Below, in pieces: positions 8,668 through 19,303 of a stretch of DNA of 64,000 bases; position 1 is the first letter of the stretch; each line of letters starts with the position of its first letter. The stretch spans positions 1,612,001-1,676,000 of the forward strand of contig OZ223259.1 in the NCBI GenBank assembly GCA_965140555.1, in the 5' to 3' direction. The notes under the pieces were generated by a model. It did not search any database. It was given only the letters and a program-made list of their open reading frames with translations, and was not told the DNA's origin. The DNA is from UBA1351 sp965140555 (GTDB lineage: Bacteria > Bacillota > Clostridia > Lachnospirales > Vallitaleaceae). A program made the position numbers and the translations under genes.

Positions 8668-11600
8668 TTATATCACATGTTCAAACTGGCTGGAATGGTA
8701 TCTTTTAATATGCCTTTGATTCCGTTTCGACTGTTCCACATTCCCTGCTGTAGGTACCTCAAAACGTTCAAAACGAACACGGTCCACAGGCATTCCAATT
8801 CCTTCTAACACAGTCTTTACCGATGTTTCATTCTCTTGCAATTGTTCCTGTCCATAATCTGTTGTTGCATACAATGTAACATCTGTATTCTCACCTGCAA
8901 AATCAACACGTATGTTTGTAACGCCCATATGCTTCGTTGTGAAACTCATGTATATGGACATAGATTGTTCACTACTCTCCATATCCGTTGCTTGACGCCG
9001 TTGATAAAACATGTTCATCTGCTGCATCTCCCCATTAATCCAAATAGGGATTGCTGTCGGCATGTCGTTTTCCAAAGCTTTTTGGACTTGCAATTGCGCT
9101 TCTAATGTTTTCGTTACTTTTGTTAGATCTTCTGACTGCAAGGAAACTTCAGGCCTTTTTATATAGGACTGCTCTAACATATCCTCATGTACAGAATCAA
9201 GTGCCTTTGACAATTGTTCATAAGCTTCATTGCTTGGTTTTTCAAAAACAGTTTCCACAGCACTCTTTAGCCCTTCTTTAACTTCCGCTGAAACACTTCT
9301 ATCATTTATCACCGTATTCAAAGCATTCTTTAGCCACTGCCCATCTTTTACCATCTTAGCAAATCCTTCCCATTCTTCAATGGACATTTCCAGATCCGGA
9401 TGATTTTTCATAAAACTTTTGATGTCTTGCGATTTACTTAAAATATCTAAAGCACTTCGCAACTCCTTAACCGCTTCCTGATTCACAGTGGCTTGTGTTT
9501 GCTCCATTACTTGACGCGCCTCAGTTGACAACGCTTCACTCTTCCCGCTAACAAGCTGATTCAGAAAAACATCCAAGTTCATTTTTTTCTCAAAAACACC
9601 TTGCGAAATCTGCTCTTTAATACTCATCGTTGACTTTTCAACGCGTTCTAATAAACCTAACGTATCATCGACTACATGCTCAACGACTCCGCTCTCTTGT
9701 GATGAATGACTCTGTTGTTTCATATACTTGCTCGCATCAAAAAGATGTTCTAACGTCGGCTGCATATCATTCTTCATCAAAAATCCAACAGCCGCTCCTT
9801 TATTGGACTGTATCGTATGCACGAGGCGATAGGTCCCAAGAACTGCTTCCTTCGTTTCCGGCGATACCCCTTCCATATCCATGACCATCTGCACACGTTT
9901 AGCCAAAGACGTTCCATCTTTTGCTTTCATACCCTCATCCAATATTTGTACTTGTTCTGCCAATTGATCTAGGGGCATGGTCAATAAATTCTCTCCCTCT
10001 TCAACAAGGGTCTTGACGATGGATGGATCAAGATTTGTAATCAACGTCTGCAACTGTATATCCAAAGCTTTTACTTGTTGGATCGTCTCCACAGTAATAG
10101 GCATTTGATTTCGCCCTAATATTTCAACAGCTCGTCGATTGTATACGGATTGTTCCATCTCTAAATCATCCAATATCGCATCCACATTCTGAAAAGCTTT
10201 CTCTACACGGTCACCTAAATCTTTTCTTGGCATGGTTCGCAACGCATCATAGCGGTCTGCTCCTTTTTGAACCTTGTTCGCCAATTGTTCTAAAGAGACT
10301 TCTGTTTCCTCCATAGCTACCTCAGCAATCGATTCGGTCGATGCCCCATTAACCATAGCAACTGTTCTTCTTAAGGCCTGCCACTGTTCCTTGGGACTCC
10401 CTGCTTCCTCCTTTTGACTCGTTTCCTCTGTTTGAACATCTTGGGCCACCTGCATATCTTCCGCCTCCATTTGCTCAATGCGTTGACGAATCGTTGATAG
10501 CTGTTCATGTTGTAAATCCATACCTTCAATATTTAATCGCATGGCCGTCTTAAATGTCATCTGATATCTTAGGACATCTAGATCTTTCACGCCACTATCA
10601 ACCCGAGACATATCAACGGGTTGTTCTCTATCCGTTTCTTTATCGTAACCTTTTTCTTGGCTTTTTTGCAAGTTATCAATAGATAGTGGGTCATTATGTT
10701 TAACTACCGTTTCTATATCTTCCTCTTCTGTGTTTTGAACAATGTCCACAATCTGTTGGACCTCGTCATGGCTCAGCAAAGACCCTTTCTTTTCATGAAG
10801 AAGTTTCATCTGACTAACAGACTCACCTTGATCCATCATCTGAATCCCTTTATCCAATAATTCTCCATCGCTTACACTATCATCCATACTCAAGGAAAAT
10901 AAATCTAACGTACGCTCATCCACAGGAATGCCATGCATTAATGCTTCCTTAGCTCGACCCACTAAGGCATCTACCTGCTGATTCATACCGTTCTCTTCTG
11001 CATATCGAGCCACAATCCCTTCGACATCTTTTGCAATCTGAGCATAGTCACTTTCAGACATCACTTGATTAGGTAAACTTCCGTTACTTGCATAGATACT
11101 CTTATAAAGTTCACCTAATGTTCCGTCCTTATTACTCGAAAGAAAACGAAGTTGGTCTTCTGAACTCATTTCTCGAATCTGGTCCGTCTTCTTTAACATA
11201 TTATCCAGTTTTTCTACCGATCGTAGGGTAACCGCCATATCTTTATCCTGAAGGGCTTCAATGATTTTAGTTGCACGCTCTGTATCCATATGGTTCATTG
11301 GCATAGACTCGATTGTTTCTTTAATAGAAGCGTCAATCTGTTCCTCATTAACCGTTATAGATAGTTCGAGTTTTTTGTCTCCTTCAAGGGCAATTTTCTT
11401 ATCTACTTTTCCTGAATGCCCTACTTGATATAACGTATCAATCGTCATACGCGTCACATCATATCCTGATTCAATCATTGAACCCAGTTGTGAATCACTG
11501 AAGCGACTCATCATTTGTTCTATACGCTTACCTGTCTCCATAATCATGTTTTCAATATTTTCAACGTAGCGAAGAGGATTTTCTGTGCTGATCATACTCT

Positions 11601-11946
11601 CTTTTACCTTGTCCATATTTATTGATTGAGATAATGGTTCCCTCGAATTGATCTCTGTTTGAGATGATTGTCTGATTTCTATTTCTATACGTTCTTTCGT
11701 TTTTTTAGCTATTCTTAATTCTACAGGTTTTCCAACTTCATAATCAAAATGTCTTTCTTTAGGAAGCAAAAGTGTTTCGTCCTCCTTTTGAGTTCTTACA
11801 CCCAAACTTCCGTCTTTTGTTTTTACTATCGTTCCTGATATAATATCACCAACATTTTTACTTCCAATTGATGACATAGCTTTCGATTGAGTCATGCCGA
11901 TTTTTTCTGAAAAACTATCTGCTTGAATTCTCATATTACTATGCAT
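8668..11946 (-). CDS. Very long FliK-like flagellar protein (DUF6240-type)
   Basis: 1092 aa from the preferred ATG at 11946, which has GGAGA 7 nt upstream; the frame is open to 11979. Most of the protein is a Glu/Gln/Met-rich helical repeat-like region. The last ~130 residues, with AIPIWINGEMQQMNMFYQRR and a beta-rich part (GVTNIRVDFAGENTDVTLYATTD), resemble the C-terminal domain of flagellar hook-length control protein FliK. I believe Clostridia carry such DUF6240-type proteins, but this is recalled and not searched. Position next to flagellin/FliS supports a flagellar role. FliK measures hook length, so the exceptional length could be meaningful, but this may not be the cell's main FliK. 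Confidence 0.6.
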   Translation of the reverse strand: MHSNMRIQADSFSEKIGMTQSKAMSSIGSKNVGDIISGTIVKTKDGSLGVRTQKEDETLLLPKERHFDYEVGKPVELRIAKKTKERIEIEIRQSSQTEINSREPLSQSINMDKVKESMISTENPLRYVENIENMIMETGKRIEQMMSRFSDSQLGSMIESGYDVTRMTIDTLYQVGHSGKVDKKIALEGDKKLELSITVNEEQIDASIKETIESMPMNHMDTERATKIIEALQDKDMAVTLRSVEKLDNMLKKTDQIREMSSEDQLRFLSSNKDGTLGELYKSIYASNGSLPNQVMSESDYAQIAKDVEGIVARYAEENGMNQQVDALVGRAKEALMHGIPVDERTLDLFSLSMDDSVSDGELLDKGIQMMDQGESVSQMKLLHEKKGSLLSHDEVQQIVDIVQNTEEEDIETVVKHNDPLSIDNLQKSQEKGYDKETDREQPVDMSRVDSGVKDLDVLRYQMTFKTAMRLNIEGMDLQHEQLSTIRQRIEQMEAEDMQVAQDVQTEETSQKEEAGSPKEQWQALRRTVAMVNGASTESIAEVAMEETEVSLEQLANKVQKGADRYDALRTMPRKDLGDRVEKAFQNVDAILDDLEMEQSVYNRRAVEILGRNQMPITVETIQQVKALDIQLQTLITNLDPSIVKTLVEEGENLLTMPLDQLAEQVQILDEGMKAKDGTSLAKRVQMVMDMEGVSPETKEAVLGTYRLVHTIQSNKGAAVGFLMKNDMQPTLEHLFDASKYMKQQSHSSQESGVVEHVVDDTLGLLERVEKSTMSIKEQISQGVFEKKMNLDVFLNQLVSGKSEALSTEARQVMEQTQATVNQEAVKELRSALDILSKSQDIKSFMKNHPDLEMSIEEWEGFAKMVKDGQWLKNALNTVINDRSVSAEVKEGLKSAVETVFEKPSNEAYEQLSKALDSVHEDMLEQSYIKRPEVSLQSEDLTKVTKTLEAQLQVQKALENDMPTAIPIWINGEMQQMNMFYQRRQATDMESSEQSMSIYMSFTTKHMGVTNIRVDFAGENTDVTLYATTDYGQEQLQENETSVKTVLEGIGMPVDRVRFERFEVPTAGNVEQSKRNQRHIKRYHSSQFEHVI

Positions 11947-11968
11947 GTTAACATCTCCAACTACCGTT

Positions 11969-11996
11969 ATAACGGCCACTTACTTTATACTGCTTA
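11969..11996 (-). promoter_or_regulatory. Possible SigD (flagellar sigma) promoter
   Basis: On the minus strand GCCGTTAT (11969-11976), one mismatch from the SigD -10 GCCGATAT, lies 16 bp from TAAG (11993-11996; consensus TAAA). It sits just upstream of the FliK-like gene and would give a very short leader. Confidence 0.3.
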
Positions 11997-12045
11997 CTCT
12001 CATTTAATGGCTATATACTGATTCACATCAAGGGTTTGAATCTGT

Positions 12046-12085
12046 AAAAAAAAAGCCTCAATATGTACTTCGGCACATATGAGGC
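12046..12085 (-). terminator. Terminator of the rhamnogalacturonan enzyme gene
   Basis: Stem GCCTCATATGTGC / GTACATATTGAGGC on the minus strand, followed by a run of at least eight Ts, about 105 bp beyond the stop of the 12192-18971 gene. Confidence 0.85.
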
Positions 12086-12191
12086 AAAAATGAAGCAATT
12101 CTATTATATATCCTTTACCGGATAATGATTTATTCCACGAATCCATAGATGAACTGTTATAGAAAATCTGAGCATTCTCACAACACGTGGT

Positions 12192-15100
12192 CTACTCATC
12201 TGCTAATTCAACAATCTTACGTATAATCACACCGTTACATCGTGATACGGCACCTGCTGCGAATTCAATATTCAGCTGACCATCTGCAACGGTTACGGTG
12301 TAATCTGCAACCGTATAACTACCTGCTCCATTGCTTACTGATACTCCGACCTCTCCTTCAATCGTTGCTTTTACATTGCTTTTATAGATGGATCCGGCAA
12401 TCATTTGAACTAAGTAATCCCCATTGTCAACATCAACAGCAAAATTCGCACCATCGGGGATAATAAAATCCGTATAAACATCATATGGTATCGTTCCATC
12501 CATATCAAATTGCTCTTCACGTCCTTGATTGGCCAATGTCCCGTCAGTAAATCCATACCCTCTTTCCGATGAATAAGTCAGTCCCAATGCATCAAACGTT
12601 TGGGTTCCACCTTTTGGATTTGCTGACAATCCCATCCATCCATCTGCCACCTCTGATGATGTAATACCAAAATCAAAAGCAAATAGCATTTCATAATCTA
12701 TTGTAACATTTAAAATGGCACCTTCATAAAACCCTTGCACCGTACCGACTAAGACAACTGTACCTAATACATTGACATTAAGGTCCGATGTGTCCCATAT
12801 AACAGGAATCCATTCACTCGTTCCGTCCGCATAATAGGCTTTGACTGTTGCCGGTAATGTCGGCGTTTTACCTGCCGCCACTTCTATAAATTGTTCATCC
12901 ACAGATACAATATAATTCTCTCTTACATCCACCTCTAAGGCAATAGCATCAAGACTATCCGATACTCCAACTATTGTGTACACACCAACGGTTGTCGTAT
13001 CGAGATTCGTTGTGTCCCACTCTACCTCTTCCGTTGTCGTTGTTTGATTCAAATAAGATACGACTACTGTTTCAGGTAAGTCAATGGACGAACCGACAAT
13101 GATAATCATTGGTTCATAGGGTACGTAGCCATCCACCCGATTTGCTACAACAGTCACTGTTTTGCTGATTGGATTGTCAAAGCCATTCACATACCCGGTG
13201 ACTCCATAATCACCGGGTGTTGCTAAATCAACTGCATCTGCATCCCATATAACATCTGTTGTCGTACGCACGCCTTCTGTATCGATAACTTCAACCGTAG
13301 CCGGTAATAAATCCGCCACTGTCTGTCCCTCCTCCAAAACGGTATCTTGTACAAGATTCTCTATTTCAAAAGGTACTATATCTTGAATGGCTACCCATGT
13401 TTTCACACTAATCGGTTCCGACATAAACGACGTCTTACCATCCACAACAGCCGCCACTTTATAGGTATATGCTACATCTGACTCAACCGTGTTATCCGTA
13501 TATCCATAACGTGTTATCCCTGAGGACGGATTATCTGCCGGTTGGTCCTCCACAACAGACTCAACTGTCAATCCGCTAAAATATACTGCCGGTTGGCCAC
13601 TCTTGCTACTTGCATTCACAACGCTAAGTGTTCCATCTGTCACCTCTACCGTAACAGTTTGAGCCGTCTCAACTCGATCGGAATTGCCATGACGCATGTC
13701 TGACATAGCAATGTCTTCAATGGTTACTTGGTTATATTGACCGCCGGAACCGTTGTAGACATAGAACGTTACATCATAGGTTCCGTTGGGCACATCAACA
13801 TTGAATGTAAAGTTATGACTAGCATTCCATCCCAACAAACAATCATTGTATACCTTATCGTAATTCGGATCATTACTATCCGAATATATTTTGGTTACAT
13901 ATCCACTATCTTTTGTTTCCTGTACAAATCCGTATCCGGTTGATGCACTCTCATAGGCATCACTATCTTCATCAATGAGAATCCAGCCATCTTGAACACT
14001 TCCCTTTCCAAAATCAAAAGAATAGGATACGGACTCTTGAAGGTCATTAACTGTACTTCCGTCCTCATTCACTTCAACAAGATCCTCATTATCCAAAGTA
14101 TCGACTAATACATAGTCTCCATCTTCTGTCGATCTATATACCTCATAGCCTTCCACGTCGTGCCCAAATGTTCCATCCGATGCTTCTGTAAAACTCAAAG
14201 ATACAGATGACGTAGACACCGCTTCTTTTTCTAGCCTTGCTGTTATAAGACCTTCTGATAATAGATAACTTAAGTTAGCCGGTTGATTGTAGCCAACGTT
14301 TTGCCAAGCAACGCCTTCCCGATAAGCAAAGTTTTCCGTCAATGTCGGTATGGCATAATTGGTTTCTATCGTTGTGGCATAGAGACGAATCTTTCCGTCA
14401 TCATCTGCTGATCGCACGATAATTTCTTCTCGCCAATCTCCCAAAATATCTGCAATCAAACCTGCATTTCCTTTTGTTCCATTACTTGTCAACACTTCTG
14501 TTGACTCCAGTTGCGTTACTGTCGTACCCGTTTCGTAATCCCAATCTTTCACATTAATAGATATTGGGTAATACGCTTCTTTATTGAACGTATGATCAAA
14601 AACCTCTGATAATAAATCGCCATCCCAAAAAATCGAGAAGTTTGCGGCCGGCGTTTCATCTGCAATCTGAATCAAATTATCCAATGTAGACTCTGATGAG
14701 AACAATCCACCGTCTGTCGAATCCCATGACGGCTCTCCTGACTCTGTATAGGAGGGTCCTGCATTTGCCCAAAATTCACCACCAATATAGTTCGGATCAA
14801 TATCTGCTGCGACACCACGTCCTGTGTCCACACCGGTATAATACCCCATAAGAATTTCTCCGGTTTCTCCATCATGAATCTCCACATGATAAGGTATCCC
14901 TAGATGTTCATGAACATCCATAATTTCTAATCCGTCATTTCCGGGCACCCAATCAGAAACATGCATTGCATCGCCATGCCCCAATTCCGTTGTATATTTA
15001 TACGTACCGTCGTGATCGACTGTCAGTCCACCAAAAATAATCTCATCCTTACCATCGTGGTCAATATCATTAATACTCAACCCATGGTTTCCTTGGCTTG

Positions 15101-18100
15101 TTAGTTCTTCTTCTGTATCTATATTATCCGTATCGAATAGCCAATGTACTGTTAATTCACCATTTTCAAAACCATATGCAGTCATTGCAGTCCGTGTATA
15201 ATAGCCTCTTGTAAATACAGCATAAGGATGTACTCCATCAAGATATGCCACTGCTGACAAGAATCGGTCTACACGATTCCCATACCCATCACCCCAAGCT
15301 GACACGTTGCCTCTTGCCGGCAAGTAATCTGTCGTATCCAAAATCGCGCCTGTCTCACCACTAAAGATGGTGAAGTATTCCGGACCGTCAAGCACATAGC
15401 CACTTGAATTACGGTAGTCTGCATTGCTGTCACCTATAATGGTTCCAACACCATCGACTGTACCATCAGCTGTTTTCGCCATAATTTCGGCTTTACCATC
15501 GCCATCCATATCCCACACTTGAAATTGGGTATAGTGGGCACCTGAACGAATATTAATGCCTAAGTCAATACGCCACATTCTTTCAGCTATCCCTGTATTA
15601 AGATCTAAGTTATACCCGTCCAAAATAGTCGTTCCTGTATAGCCAGCTCTCGAATTATCCTGACTATTGTTCGGATACCATTTGACAATCAGTTCATATT
15701 GCCCGTCTCCATCTAAATCCCCGACGGACATATCATTAGCAGTATAGGATGTCACTGTTCCATCCGGCATGGTTTGGTCATCCGGAATATCGAGATCAAA
15801 TTCCATATATTGATTCGACCATGCCTTCGTATCGACTACTTGTAGCCCCAGCGCTGTATCTGTTGATCCAACAACTCGATAAACATCACCGGCTTGTCCA
15901 TCTCTATCGATATAATTGGTTCCTTCCCATTGTGTCACTATCTCTGTACCGTTACGATATATATCGAAGGTTACATTGCCATCAGCGCTAAACAAACGCC
16001 AACTCAAGTATACCCCTTCACCCTCAGCCGTTGTTCTGATCTCGGCACCAATATCTGATGATAGATCAATCGCATACACCCCTCTATCGGTTAGTGTTTC
16101 TGCCGGCTGGCGAACAAGTTGGGTCGTTATTTGGGATTTGGCTTCTTGCGATAATTCCCCAGGTCCCCCGACTCCGACAGCTTGCACTTTATAATACCAC
16201 GCTATATTAGCTGTTACATCCTCATCAACATCCGTATAATAGGAACTCGCGCTCTCATCAACTTTTTCATATGCTTTGAAGCCCTTTTGTCCTTCCTTAC
16301 GATCGGATCGGTAGATAATATACTTGACCGCACCTTCTACCCCATCCCATGTCAAAGACATATTAGCCGTCTCTGATTGGACAACTTGCAGATTAATGGG
16401 TGCTTCAGGCGCTTCCATATCCGTATTGACCATCTCTATCTCTAACACATGACTGGGCGCTGTTTCTGTTCCGTCAGAAAGAACAGCCGTTACATAATAG
16501 CTATAGGTTTCACCTAGTATCGCTGTATAAGGCATAGTTGTTGCATTATCTTTTTCCTCTTGAGTTGTTGTCTTGAGTAACGTGTAGACTGTGTCTGATG
16601 ACGATTTTACATAGACACGATATGCTGTTGCATCTTCCACATCTTCCCAATTCAGGAGAAAATTTGCTTGGGACCCTTCAAAGGTCAGTTCTTGATATAC
16701 AAAGTTTGTCGGAGCTAAACTTAGCGGTGTAATCTCTAACCCATTAATATATGGATTTGTCCCACCAACCTCTAAGGTTAATTGTCCGTCAGTGACTTGA
16801 ACCGTTGCACTCATCGTACCGGCTGAACGTCGTGCAGATATACCGCCAATCGCCTCACCCTCAGCTGTATATGCCGCTTTTATTGTACTGGTTCCGGGAA
16901 GCAAATCCCCTGCTGTTATTTTCAACTCATAATCGCCATTGGGTAAATCCACGACAAATGTGCCTGTCCCCAACGTAAAATCATCGGTCATATCGTTAGA
17001 ATCCGCATTCCCATTATTGGCACGATATCTTCCATTCCCCGGTGCAGCTATCCATCCATAGCCGTCCTGTGCATTATAGGGTTGTACACTTGTTACTTGC
17101 AGCCAATCCATCATTGTCGGATTACTTGATGATACGCAAAAGTCGTATTTATATAAAGATGATTTTGTTGTTACCGAAGTCAATTGAGATAAGGCACCTA
17201 CTCCTTTTTCATTAAACCCTGCAACACCATAAACATATGTTTTACCACCTCTACAATTGGCATCCGTATAGGTTTTACTAATTGTCACTGAATATTTCTC
17301 TGCATTGGAAAAATCAACGTCCTCAATATCTTGACCTTCTTCCAATTCAGCTCTATAGATATAATATAATTCCGCACCGTCACTTGATGTCCAATCAAAT
17401 GTTACACTTGAAGACCCAATAGTTGTCATCGTTGGTTTTCCCGGTTGACTCGGTACATTTTCAGGGGTCTGTATCGGTTGAATCAACGATTTCAAGTCAT
17501 TTAATTGGCCGGATGCATTGTCTTTTATTTGCATCGCAACAATTTGAGCGAACTTATAAGCGCCATAGTATTGGAGATGGGTACTGTCATTAACGCCACC
17601 TGCGTAAGCGCCATCATATTCACCGGCGTCCAATTTTAGGAAGAACACTTTCGCCCCCTCTATTCCGAATTGCTCACAAAGTGCCGATGAATAATATCCA
17701 AGATCTACTATAGGAATATTTTGCTCATTCGCCATATCAAACATAACATCTCGATAGGCACCGAAACTAATATTAAATGTTCCATCGTCATTTGGGCTAT
17801 ATCGAGCAACCGGTGTCACTAATATGGGTGTTGCTCCCCGTTGATATGCCCCGTCCACATAATACTGCACCCATTGCTCAAAGTCATCTGAGGATACATA
17901 ACGGTTTGGTCGTGAATAGGTTGCATCATTATGTCCCCATTGAATAAGCAGGTAATCTCCTTCCTTAATATCTTCTAGAAGGTCATCCAATTTACCTTCC
18001 TCTACAAAGGATTTAGAGCTACGGCCACCAATCGCCCGATTTTCAATGATTGCCGAATCTGTTTCATACACTTGAGACTGGCCATAGTTACTGTTAACGG

Positions 18101-18971
18101 CTTCTGACTCTACCATATTTTCTGCACCGTCAAAGAAATTATATAATGTTTGGCCCCATCCTGTTTGAGGATAGTAATAGTCATCATAGGTTTGAACCGT
18201 TGAATCGGAAGCAATATATACCGTTGGTTTTGTCCCTGGTCCTTGGTCTGCTTGACGAGTCAATGTGACTTGACTAACATAAACCGATCGTTCATTTGCT
18301 GCTCCTTGAGAGGTTGTTCCTGCTGCTTCTGTTGTTTCTAAAAACTTTAAATTAAGTGTTCCGTCTATTAGGCAAGCTGTGAACGTAGCCGTCTCTGTCC
18401 CTCCCGATGCCACAACGATATCTGTTACTTTTGTAATATCTTCAGATTCTAAATTAGCCGTGACCGTCTCTTGGCTTGGATTCACGAGGGTTACTGCTAC
18501 CGTATAATCTCCATTATCAAGATCCACATCAAAGGTCGACGTTTCTTCATATGTATAAACACCGTATCCGGTATTTTCTGTCTCTGTCCATACTTTACTT
18601 CTAATTTCCAAATAATCGTTATATCCTGTCACATATCCTGCTGAACCTTTTGTAATCTGAACATCTCGGGGTGTATAAACCCCTCCGCTCCATCCGCTCG
18701 CTGCATTAGGAAATGTAACATCACTAAATCCATAGCCACTTTCGGATGTGTAGAGAGAATCGGAAGTCACTATTTGACTATCTCCGAAGGTATATGTTCC
18801 TTCTCCCTCAGGTGCTTGAACAGCGACCTGCATCTCCGGTAATGCTTCTGTTTTGATGAGCTCTTGGGCCTCTTCATCTTCAGGGAACGTTTCCCCATAG
18901 ACAGTCATAGATGACGCACCACTCATCACCACAGCCACTGTCAGTAGATACACTAAAAATCGTCTAAACAT
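12192..18971 (-). CDS. Giant secreted rhamnogalacturonan acetylesterase / PL11 lyase fusion
   Basis: 2259 aa from the ATG at 18971, which has a GGAGGAGG site and begins the signal peptide (MFRRFLVYLLTVAVVMSGASS). Order: galactose-binding-like domain; SGNH acetylesterase about 250-505 (SDSTV, WGHND, DSTHLQYYG carry the Ser, Asn and Asp/His blocks); fibronectin III; a carbohydrate-binding-like domain; two further fibronectin III domains; a rhamnogalacturonan lyase of polysaccharide lyase family 11 about 960-1580 with calcium-type repeats (GDLDGDGQYE, WDMDGDGKAE, NDIDHDGKDE); then fibronectin, malectin-like, two or three Ig-like (Big_4-type) and a terminal galactose-binding-like domain. It should deacetylate and cleave pectin rhamnogalacturonan I outside the cell. 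No SLH or sortase signal is visible. The AraC gene at 19304 is divergent and the likely regulator. Confidence 0.9.
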   Translation of the reverse strand: MFRRFLVYLLTVAVVMSGASSMTVYGETFPEDEEAQELIKTEALPEMQVAVQAPEGEGTYTFGDSQIVTSDSLYTSESGYGFSDVTFPNAASGWSGGVYTPRDVQITKGSAGYVTGYNDYLEIRSKVWTETENTGYGVYTYEETSTFDVDLDNGDYTVAVTLVNPSQETVTANLESEDITKVTDIVVASGGTETATFTACLIDGTLNLKFLETTEAAGTTSQGAANERSVYVSQVTLTRQADQGPGTKPTVYIASDSTVQTYDDYYYPQTGWGQTLYNFFDGAENMVESEAVNSNYGQSQVYETDSAIIENRAIGGRSSKSFVEEGKLDDLLEDIKEGDYLLIQWGHNDATYSRPNRYVSSDDFEQWVQYYVDGAYQRGATPILVTPVARYSPNDDGTFNISFGAYRDVMFDMANEQNIPIVDLGYYSSALCEQFGIEGAKVFFLKLDAGEYDGAYAGGVNDSTHLQYYGAYKFAQIVAMQIKDNASGQLNDLKSLIQPIQTPENVPSQPGKPTMTTIGSSSVTFDWTSSDGAELYYIYRAELEEGQDIEDVDFSNAEKYSVTISKTYTDANCRGGKTYVYGVAGFNEKGVGALSQLTSVTTKSSLYKYDFCVSSSNPTMMDWLQVTSVQPYNAQDGYGWIAAPGNGRYRANNGNADSNDMTDDFTLGTGTFVVDLPNGDYELKITAGDLLPGTSTIKAAYTAEGEAIGGISARRSAGTMSATVQVTDGQLTLEVGGTNPYINGLEITPLSLAPTNFVYQELTFEGSQANFLLNWEDVEDATAYRVYVKSSSDTVYTLLKTTTQEEKDNATTMPYTAILGETYSYYVTAVLSDGTETAPSHVLEIEMVNTDMEAPEAPINLQVVQSETANMSLTWDGVEGAVKYIIYRSDRKEGQKGFKAYEKVDESASSYYTDVDEDVTANIAWYYKVQAVGVGGPGELSQEAKSQITTQLVRQPAETLTDRGVYAIDLSSDIGAEIRTTAEGEGVYLSWRLFSADGNVTFDIYRNGTEIVTQWEGTNYIDRDGQAGDVYRVVGSTDTALGLQVVDTKAWSNQYMEFDLDIPDDQTMPDGTVTSYTANDMSVGDLDGDGQYELIVKWYPNNSQDNSRAGYTGTTILDGYNLDLNTGIAERMWRIDLGINIRSGAHYTQFQVWDMDGDGKAEIMAKTADGTVDGVGTIIGDSNADYRNSSGYVLDGPEYFTIFSGETGAILDTTDYLPARGNVSAWGDGYGNRVDRFLSAVAYLDGVHPYAVFTRGYYTRTAMTAYGFENGELTVHWLFDTDNIDTEEELTSQGNHGLSINDIDHDGKDEIIFGGLTVDHDGTYKYTTELGHGDAMHVSDWVPGNDGLEIMDVHEHLGIPYHVEIHDGETGEILMGYYTGVDTGRGVAADIDPNYIGGEFWANAGPSYTESGEPSWDSTDGGLFSSESTLDNLIQIADETPAANFSIFWDGDLLSEVFDHTFNKEAYYPISINVKDWDYETGTTVTQLESTEVLTSNGTKGNAGLIADILGDWREEIIVRSADDDGKIRLYATTIETNYAIPTLTENFAYREGVAWQNVGYNQPANLSYLLSEGLITARLEKEAVSTSSVSLSFTEASDGTFGHDVEGYEVYRSTEDGDYVLVDTLDNEDLVEVNEDGSTVNDLQESVSYSFDFGKGSVQDGWILIDEDSDAYESASTGYGFVQETKDSGYVTKIYSDSNDPNYDKVYNDCLLGWNASHNFTFNVDVPNGTYDVTFYVYNGSGGQYNQVTIEDIAMSDMRHGNSDRVETAQTVTVEVTDGTLSVVNASSKSGQPAVYFSGLTVESVVEDQPADNPSSGITRYGYTDNTVESDVAYTYKVAAVVDGKTSFMSEPISVKTWVAIQDIVPFEIENLVQDTVLEEGQTVADLLPATVEVIDTEGVRTTTDVIWDADAVDLATPGDYGVTGYVNGFDNPISKTVTVVANRVDGYVPYEPMIIIVGSSIDLPETVVVSYLNQTTTTEEVEWDTTNLDTTTVGVYTIVGVSDSLDAIALEVDVRENYIVSVDEQFIEVAAGKTPTLPATVKAYYADGTSEWIPVIWDTSDLNVNVLGTVVLVGTVQGFYEGAILNVTIDYEMLFAFDFGITSSEVADGWMGLSANPKGGTQTFDALGLTYSSERGYGFTDGTLANQGREEQFDMDGTIPYDVYTDFIIPDGANFAVDVDNGDYLVQMIAGSIYKSNVKATIEGEVGVSVSNGAGSYTVADYTVTVADGQLNIEFAAGAVSRCNGVIIRKIVELADE

Positions 18972-19213
18972 ATTCTTCCTCCTCCAATACATATCAAACG
19001 TGTCATTATCCCAACAAGATTTCATAGGAATATATTCATTATAAGAGAAGCAATTGCGCAATTCTAAGCACATTTTTATAGATATTGTGCATAAATAATC
19101 ATTTCATCACTTTTGTTTATCTTTTTATGTTGATTTTTTTAGTTCTATTCACATTCTTTAACATTTCTTCTACTTATTAGCTACATTTTTATTCTTATAG
19201 GCATTATCTTGTG

Positions 19214-19262
19214 TTGAAATAATACAGTCCATTCTCTATAATAAGAATGGGGAATAGACTGT
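19214..19262 (+). promoter_or_regulatory. Promoter of the araC-type gene with flanking inverted repeats
   Basis: TTGAAA (19214-19219), exactly 17 bp, TATAAT (19237-19242). The -10 lies inside a perfect inverted repeat CCATTCT / AGAATGG (19229-19235, 19244-19250), itself enclosed by ACAGTC / GACTGT (19224-19229, 19257-19262). The nested symmetry looks like a regulator binding site, perhaps autoregulatory. Confidence 0.7.
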
Positions 19263-19303
19263 GAAACTTTAGAACTTTTGTGTACTATTGGGGAGGAATA
19301 TTT

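Noticed and set aside
12046..12192. Sortase or S-layer anchoring of the rhamnogalacturonan enzyme
   Set aside because: The C-terminus ends in a carbohydrate-binding-like domain with no LPxTG, charged tail or SLH repeats.
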